A DNA stretch of 64,000 nt from CBDUEF01 sp018063485. Its GTDB lineage: Bacteria > Pseudomonadota > Alphaproteobacteria > Rhodobacterales > Rhodobacteraceae. Below are positions 58,276-64,000 of this stretch, one piece after another. A program made the position numbers and the translations under genes. Each line of letters starts with the position of its first letter. The first letter of the stretch is position 1. The notes below the pieces were generated by a model that saw only the letters and a list, made by a program, of their open reading frames with translations, made no database searches and was not told the origin of the DNA. The stretch covers positions 124,001-188,000 of the forward strand of contig JBAOID010000016.1 in the NCBI GenBank assembly GCA_037045435.1. The letters run 5' to 3'.

Positions 58276-59038
58276 ATGGATCCGACGCGCTTGAGTTCCA
58301 ACGTTCCGGCAGGTTCCCACCCGCGTGCCGCGGCTGGCGGTTGCTTCTCTGGTGCTCGGAATCCTTGGGTTGGGGGGCAGTGTGGTGGTCCTGGGTGGAC
58401 TGCTGGCCGCCGTGGGGCTGGTGCTGGGACTGATTCATCTCCGCCGAAGCACGACGGCTCGAAGCATGGCATGGGCTGGTGTCGCCTTGTCGATGGGTGG
58501 TCTTCTTTGTTCGGCCGGGGTTGCGGTTTTCCTCGCGGTGGCCCTCCCGCGAATGACGCCCGGAATGCAGATCAACCGAGGTTCGGCGAACTACAGCGCG
58601 TGGGTCGGAAAACCAGCTCCCGACTTCGAGGTGATCGCCTTGGACGGGAGCCCCAAGAAATTATCCGATCTGCGCGGACAACGCGTGGTGCTCGATTTTT
58701 GGGCGACCTGGTGTGGTCCGTGCGTGATGGAGATTCCACACCTCGCAAAGCTTCAGCGACAGAGTGACGGCGGCGGGTTGTCGGTCGTGGGCTTGAGTCG
58801 GGAAGATCGCTCGGTGTTGAAGAAGTTCACGGAAACACACGATGTGCCTTACCTGATCGCCAGCGTTGGCGATGTGGACCTGCCGGAGCCGTATGCGGGG
58901 ATCCGATCGATACCCACCACATTCTTCATTGATGAGTCGGGAGTCATTCGTGACGTCGTCGTGGGGTATCACGATTTTGAAACCCTGGAAAAATTGGCGT
59001 TGGGTTCAGCGCATTCCGATTCGGGAACGTCGCGCTAG
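58276..59038 (+). CDS. TlpA-type thioredoxin-fold protein with membrane N-terminus (one frameshift)
   Basis: MDPTRLSSNVPAGS starts in one frame; after a shift near 58318 it reads PRLAVASLVLGILGLGGSVV and RSMAWAGVALSMGGLLCSAG, two to four helices of DUF4190 type. The thioredoxin fold follows: GKPAPDFEVIALDGSPKKLS, RVVLDFWATWCGPCVMEIPH with the WCGPC redox site, and IRSIPTTFFIDESGVIRDVV with the cis-Pro. It is anchored with the domain probably outside the inner membrane and reduces or resorts disulfides. Confidence 0.87.
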
Positions 59039-59073
59039 AGCGACCGGGTGGATCACGAGGAAAGACGGACCGG

Positions 59074-60194
59074 ATGCGATTCCTGATGCTGAATTGGCGG
59101 GACCCGCGCAATCCCCTGGCGGGCGGCGCGGAGCGCGTATCCCTGGCATTCTTGCGCGGCTTGGTTGCGAGCGCGGTCATGAGGTGGATTGGTTCGCCTT
59201 CGACTTTCCCGAAGCAGCACCGGAGGAGTGCCTGGATGGCGTGCGAATCCGGCGCGCCGGCGGCGTGTTTTCCTCGGTGATTGCGGCGCGACGATGGTAG
59301 TCGAACTGCAGCCCAAATTCGATCTGGTCATCGACCAGCATCACGGGATTCCATGGTATGCACCGTGGTGGTGCGGTACGCGTTGTGTGGCCTACATTCA
59401 CGAAGTCCTGGGGCCGATCTGGGGTTCGTTCTACCGGTGGCCGACGAGTGAGTTGGGTCGCCTGTCAGGAACGCTGGACGCACTGGATGTATCGTCGCGT
59501 GCCGTTCTGGGTGCCGTCGGAATCCACCCGCGATGGCGTTGGTGCGGCATGGGGTTCGTGAGGTCCATGTGTTGCCCGAACGGCGTGGATGTGGAGCCGC
59601 TGACAGGCGCTGCCGGCGAAGGACCCGACGGGTGTCGATTCGTTTGATCGACGGTTTCGCGGTTGGCGCCCAACAAGCGCGTGGACCACGCGGTCCGGTG
59701 CGTGGGGTTGCTTCGACAGCGCGGAGTGCCTGCGGAGTTGACCGTTGTGGGGGATGGCAGCGAACGGCGCCGCGCTGGAGCGTTTGGTGGGAGACCAGGG
59801 ATTGAAGGAGTGCGTCCGATTCGCGGGATATCGTCCTGAGAACGAGAAGCTGGAATATCTGGCAACCGGGCATGCGCTCATCCATCCTTCGGTCCGCGAG
59901 GGTTGGGGCTTGAACGTTATCGAGGCCAATGCGATGGGAACCCCCGCGGTGGTGTATCCGGTCGGTGGACTGGTGGACTCGACGGTGAACGGTGAGACGG
60001 GTTGTGTGGCAAGTGGGGAGACGCCCGGAAGCGTTGGCGGATGCGGTGATGTGGCTGATGGAAGACGCGGATCGCTATCAGCGAGTTCGTGAGGCCGGCA
60101 TGGCGGCGATCGGGGGCCTATCCGGTGGGGGTTGGTGATCCCTCCGGTGGTGGCTTTTTTGGAGAGGCTGGCGAGGGGCCAGAAATTGGTTTGA
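59074..60194 (+). CDS. Group 1 glycosyltransferase (several frameshifts)
   Basis: MRFLMLNWRDPRNPLAGGAE and RVSLAFLRGL open the N-terminal Rossmann half. HGIPWYAPWWCGTRCVAYIH and SFYRWPTSELGR follow, then PNGVDVEPLT, ALERLVGDQGLKECVRFAGY and GHALIHPSVREGWGLNVIEA, the E-x7-E donor motif of GT4 enzymes, then NAMGTPAVVYPVGGLVDSTV. Ends RLARGQKLV at 60192-60194. About 370 residues, six or more breaks. It should transfer a sugar to the exopolysaccharide made by this locus. Confidence 0.82.
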
Positions 60195-60219
60195 CACTCG
60201 GAACTGTAGGGCATACAGA
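60191..60219 (+). promoter_or_regulatory. Sigma70-like promoter for the outer membrane barrel gene
   Basis: TTGACA (60191-60196), 17 bases, TACAGA (60214-60219). The -35 box overlaps the glycosyltransferase stop, and the leader would be about 50 bases to the ATG at 60275. Confidence 0.5.
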
Positions 60220-60274
60220 AGGGGCACTTTTCAGCGACTCGAACGCGGGTTAACTGACAAGTTTCCAGCCATTT

Positions 60275-61563
60275 ATGAAGAACATCCTCACGACTGCGGG
60301 TATGGCGGCAGTTGGCCGTCGCTGGTTTCCAGACGCCAATGTGCCGCTCAAGCGGTCACCGTCGATGAATCGAAGTGGTGGCATGTAAGCGCTGCGCTTC
60401 GCGGCTTCTACGACGACAACTACACGATCGCCCCGAAAGACTTGGCTCGCGAGAGCTTCGGGTTTGAGGTTCGGCCGGGGTTCGATATCGGGCATCAAGG
60501 GCGAGCAACACATCTGGTCAAGCTGTCGACGCGTATTACTCGGGACGCTGGTTCGAGGACCGTGATGACGATCCGTGGGACCATGGCTTCATGGCGGACG
60601 CTCGACGGGCGAGTACCAGCTCACCGAAAATCACGTCCTCCGCTTCAGCGACAACTTCTCGTACACGCAGCGAACCGACGCTCCTGGACCGCGGCGCGGT
60701 GATCACGCTGCTGCGTGCCGACGGGACGAACATTCGCAATCTTGGCGGACCTGAAGTACGTGGGCCAGTTGACCCCGTCTGGTGGGTTTGGAAGTCGGGC
60801 TACGGCAACACGTTCTACGACTTCGAACAGGAAGGTATCGGCAGCTACTCGGCGCTCCTGGATCGCATGGAGCACATGATCCGGGGTGAGACGCGCTGGA
60901 CGTCTGACTCCGACGCTTGGCCGGTATCCTGGGTTACTGGTACGAGACGGTTGGATTCACGGGCGACGAGTCACAGTCGGGCCTGGCAGTCACGTTCACG
61001 TTCGGATGTCGCGTGACAGCTACTCGCACTTACTTCATCGCGGGCGCCGACTACACGGTTTCTCCGCACTGCTTCATGTCGGTTCGTGGCGGCGCGCAGA
61101 ACGTCGACCTACGAGAACGTTCCTGGTGAACCTGATCAGTGGAATGGTTTCGGCGACATCAGCACCACGTTCGAGTACGCTGAAGGCAGCTTCTTCCGCG
61201 TGGGTGGTCAAGTATGGCCGCAATCGGACCGACGTGGCTGGGCGCGATCTCGCCAATCCGTGTACACCCAGTTGACGATGGACCAGGAGACGGCACGTGG
61301 CCTACGGCATGATCAGCCACAAGCTGACCGAGCAGTTGACGGCCCGTGGATCCGGCCCAGCTCCAGTACGGCACGTTCAACGGTGGCGTTTACGACGACC
61401 AGAGCGAAGGGGCTGTACATCCTTGGCGCTGAGCCTGACCTACGATCTCAACCAGTACCTCGCGTTGGAGACCGGCTACAACTACGACCGGCTTGATTCG
61501 GACGACGCCGACCGTTCCTACAGCCGTAACCGCGTGTTCCTCGGTGTTCGCGGACAGTTCTAA
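60275..61563 (+). CDS. Exopolysaccharide-type outer membrane beta-barrel protein (many frameshifts)
   Basis: MKNILTTAGMAAVG starts a signal peptide. Readable strands include SKWWHVSAALRGFYDDNYTI, RESFGFEVRPGFDI, YGNTFYDFEQEGIGSYSALL, AGILGYWYETVGFTGDESQS, DISTTFEYAEGSFFRVGGQV, YGMISHKLTEQLTARGSG, YDLNQYLALETGYNYDRLDS, ending YSRNRVFLGVRGQF, with a terminal Phe as outer membrane barrels have. The pattern is that of the BBP2/EpsL-like barrels found in exosortase and capsule loci. At least eight breaks. No ribosome site before the ATG. Confidence 0.75.
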
Positions 61564-61608
61564 GCCCGACACTGGGAATTTCGTCCCTTATCTTGACTTG
61601 CAGTCGGA

Positions 61609-61646
61609 GGGAGGCTGGAGTCCATTTCTAGCCTCCCTTCTTTTTT
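61609..61646 (+). terminator. Rho-independent terminator abutting the next start codon
   Basis: GGGAGGCT (61609-61616) and AGCCTCCC (61630-61637) form the stem, followed by TTCTTTTTT. The ATG of the tyrosine kinase gene is the very next base after the T run. Confidence 0.85.
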
Positions 61647-63852
61647 ATGGATAACTTCAAGGCGCCGGAGCCGGCGGACTCCAAGCTTACATTTTCTCGA
61701 TTACTGGCGGATCATCCGGATCCGCAAGACGGTCATCATTGCGGTGTTTCTCCTGGTGGTGATCACGACCACGGTCGTGACCTACATGCTGCCGGAGACC
61801 TACATGAGTTCGACCCGTATCAAGGTCGAGAAGGACACCGCCGATGTCCCGTTGCTGGGCCAGATGGTGCCTCGCAGGGCCCGCCGGATCCGTTCTTCCT
61901 GCAGACCGAATTCGAGGTCATTCAGTCGAAGACGAATCTCTACCAGGTCATCGAAGACCTGAGCCTCAACCAGCGTTGGTCCAAGGAATACCTGACGTCA
62001 GGGTACGCTCAAGACCCCGGAGACGTTCGAGATCCTGAAGGATAAGCTCGACGTCCGACAGTACCGCAACACGACGATGATCGAGATCCGCGTGTACAGC
62101 CGGAACAAGGCCGAGGCTGCCGAGATCGCGAACAAGATCGCGGACGTCTACCGGGAGAGCCGTCTGTCGGAGCGGGAGCGCATGGCCGAGCGCGGCATCG
62201 CCAAGATCGCTCGATGCCATCGGCGACCAGCAGACCAAGGTGGACCAGGATGCAGAAAGAGTTGGACGATTTGCAGGAGACAGTTCCGCATCACCGATTT
62301 GATGATGGATTCGTGGTCAGCCAGGGCACCCTGGAGGCGGACGCGGTCCGGCGGACTGACAGTCTGCGGACCGAAGTTCGAAGCCGAGTTGGCTCGGGTT
62401 CAGTTCGACCCTGGAACAGCTGAAGGGCTTGGATCAGAGCCGGACTGCGCAATGCTCTGCCGACGCTTTACCGCGACGATGTCGCTGCTGATGGACGCGC
62501 TCGCAGAAGTCCACGCGAGTTGGGCCAGCAGTTGGTGCGTTTGACCACCACGCTTGCGCCGAGATCATCCGGACGTGAAGACCGCCAGGTCTGCTGATCG
62601 AACGTTTCGACGAGCGATATTCGAGAATCGCGAAGAGGGCATCATTCTGTTCGCTCGAGATTGCAGGTGGCGGCGGCCAGGAATGAGTTGGCCCAGTTGG
62701 ACTCGGAGGTCGACAGCGCCAAGGAGGAGGACCTGAAGCGCGGTCAAGGAGTACCGAGTGTTCTTCGAGAAGAAGCGTTCGGTTGAGAATCGAGACGCAT
62801 CATGCTCGACGTTCTCGAGCCGCAAGCTGGCCCAGGAAACGTTTCGACAGCAAAATTCCGCGGCGGATCGCTGGTGCAGATCACCGACATCGCCGAGGAA
62901 GGCCTGAAGCCGGTCAAACCCAACATCCCGCTGAACATTGCGTTCGGCGTCGTGGTGGGGCTGGTGGTGGGTGTGGGTCTGGCCTTCTTCATCGAGTACC
63001 TGGACACGTCGGTGAAGACGATCGACGATGTCGAGCGCTCTCTGCAGGCGCCGGTGCTGGGTGTCATTCCGCAGAACGTCGGTTCCTTGCTGGAGGAAGG
63101 ACCGGACAGCCCGCATGCGGAGGCCTATCGAGTCTTGCGGACGAACGTGCTCTTCACCCGGAAGGACGAGACCTTCAACACCATCACCATCGTCAGCGGT
63201 GGCGCCGGCGAGGGCAAGTCCACGACCCTGTTCAACCTGGCGGTGGTGTTCGCGCAGAACGGGCAATCGGGTGTTGATCGTCGACTCCGACTTGCGGCGC
63301 CCGAGCATGCACAAGTTCCTGAAGGTTTCGAACTCCCTGGGACTGACGAACTTCCTGCTGGGCCAGAACAAGCTGGAAGAGGTGATTCAGACCACCTCGT
63401 TGCCGACGCTGGACTTCCTGCCCAGCGGCAAGCTGCCCAGCAGTTCGATGGGCATTCTGAGCTCGCAGCAGATGAAGGATCTGATCGCCGAGGTGAAGCG
63501 GCGCTACGACTTCGTCTTCTTCGATTCGCCGCCGATCATGGGCGTCAGCGACGCCGTGGTTCTGGCGAGCGAAGTGGACATCTCGCTCCAGGTGATCCAG
63601 TACCGCAAGTATCCGCAGGCCATGACCATCCGCGCCAAGCAGATGGTGGCGAAGGTTGGCGGGTACCTGGTGGGTATCGTCCTCAACAACATCAACATGT
63701 CGCAGGACGAGAACTACTATTACTACAGCGGTTACTACTACGATTACTACCAGAGCCGCGTGACAAGGACGAGCCCGGTGAAGGCAAGCCCGAGAAGGGC
63801 AAGAATGGCTCGACCGAGACTGTCGCGGATCGACCTGAAGAAAAAGTACTGA
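61647..63852 (+). CDS. Wzz-type chain length regulator fused to BY-kinase (many frameshifts)
   Basis: MDNFKAPEPADSKLTF, then TVIIAVFLLVVITTTVVTYM (membrane helix 1), TYMSSTRIKVEKDTADVPLL, FLQTEFEVIQSKTNLYQVIE and EIRVYSRNKAEAAEIANKIA give the Wzz domain. A coiled-coil part is badly broken (62200-62800). VGLVVGVGLAFFIEYLDTSV is helix 2. The kinase is clear: SGGAGEGKSTTLFNLA (Walker A), VLIVDSDLRRPSMHKFL (Walker A'), YDFVFFDSPPIMGVSDAVVL (Walker B), and a tyrosine cluster ENYYYYSGYYYDYYQSR. The last codons shift frame and the exact end is uncertain. It controls polymer length and export by autophosphorylation on the Tyr cluster. Confidence 0.87.
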
Positions 63853-63868
63853 GTCGGAGCCGAAGACC

Positions 63869-64000
63869 ATGTTGTCACTCTTTCTGCGCCGGACCGGCGC
63901 TTGGATTCGAACAGTAGGCTGTGTGGCGGTCGCGGTGGTGCTTGCGGGATGCGGAGGTTCCGAGCCGAAGTCCACCAACACGCCCGCGGGTCGTACAGGT
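63869..64000 (+). CDS. Start of a lipoprotein in the exopolysaccharide locus (cut by window)
   Basis: 44 codons from ATG 63869: MLSLFLRRTGAWIRTVGCVA, then VAVVLAGCGGSEPKS. VLAGC is a proper lipobox, so the product is lipidated. It starts 16 bases after the BY-kinase. The family cannot be told from this part; a polysaccharide export lipoprotein would fit the context. Confidence 0.65.
   Translation, partial: MLSLFLRRTGAWIRTVGCVAVAVVLAGCGGSEPKSTNTPAGRTG

Overview
This window reads as two unrelated bacterial genomes joined head to tail without a gap. Positions 1 to about 27,270 look like an alphaproteobacterium of the Rhodobacteraceae type. The evidence is the hut gene set with hutF and a GntR-type hutC, a tRNA-Glu of alphaproteobacterial form, paired dimethylglycine dehydrogenase-like genes beside an MttB homologue, and a short intergenic repeat of the GGATATTT...AGACAGATGAAA kind. 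From about 27,270 to 64,000 the content looks verrucomicrobial. The evidence is PQQ-type beta-propeller proteins, a VPETG-CTERM surface protein, tandem carboxypeptidase-regulatory-like repeat proteins, an oligogalacturonate lyase, and dispersed GC-rich palindromic repeats. At the seam a minus-strand alphaproteobacterial gene loses its 5' end and a plus-strand PQQ-family gene loses its 5' part. The simplest reading is an assembly chimera.

Many genes in both halves are broken into two or more frames by single-base indels, most often one extra base. Rejoining the frames restores full family-like proteins, so I treat most of these as sequence error and annotate the whole gene span, noting the breaks. 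The worst stretches are 16.9-21.9, 27.3-29.6, 35.4-40.5, 43.2-43.9, 46.9-48.2, 55.5-56.6 and 58.3-63.9 kb.

First half by region. 0-2 kb: a doxX-wrbA-like pair divergent from a LysR regulator. 2-5.7 kb: an MliC-like lysozyme inhibitor fragment, cbpA-cbpM, and a relic mobile island (methylase, IS5 transposase and integrase remnants) against the 3' end of tRNA-Glu. 5.8-9.3 kb: lytic transglycosylase, SDR, ArsR and PHP genes. 9.4-15.9 kb: histidine catabolism, with hutI-hutH-hutU leftward and hutF-hutC rightward from a shared regulatory gap holding direct repeats. 15.9-25.9 kb: a LysR gene divergent from a rightward run of two FAD/GcvT dehydrogenases, an MttB-family methyltransferase, an aldehyde dehydrogenase and a 3-hydroxyisobutyrate dehydrogenase-like enzyme, probably for methylated amines. 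26-27.2 kb: a cystathionine lyase-like gene.

Second half by region. 27.3-32.2 kb: PQQ propeller genes, a two-barrel outer membrane protein and a PaaK-like adenylating enzyme. 32.2-42.4 kb: a multi-PAS histidine kinase, two tandem repeat-protein paralogues, a parallel beta-helix protein and three palindromic repeats. 42.5-48.9 kb: aldehyde dehydrogenase, exported hypothetical proteins, aspartate kinase and a PrcB-like lipoprotein. 49-55.4 kb: a CHAT protease with an unusual N-terminal domain, the VPETG-CTERM protein and a large subtilase. 55.5-59 kb: oligogalacturonate lyase, an exported propeller-like protein and a TlpA-type thioredoxin. 59-64 kb: an exopolysaccharide locus (glycosyltransferase, outer membrane barrel, Wzz/BY-kinase, lipoprotein).
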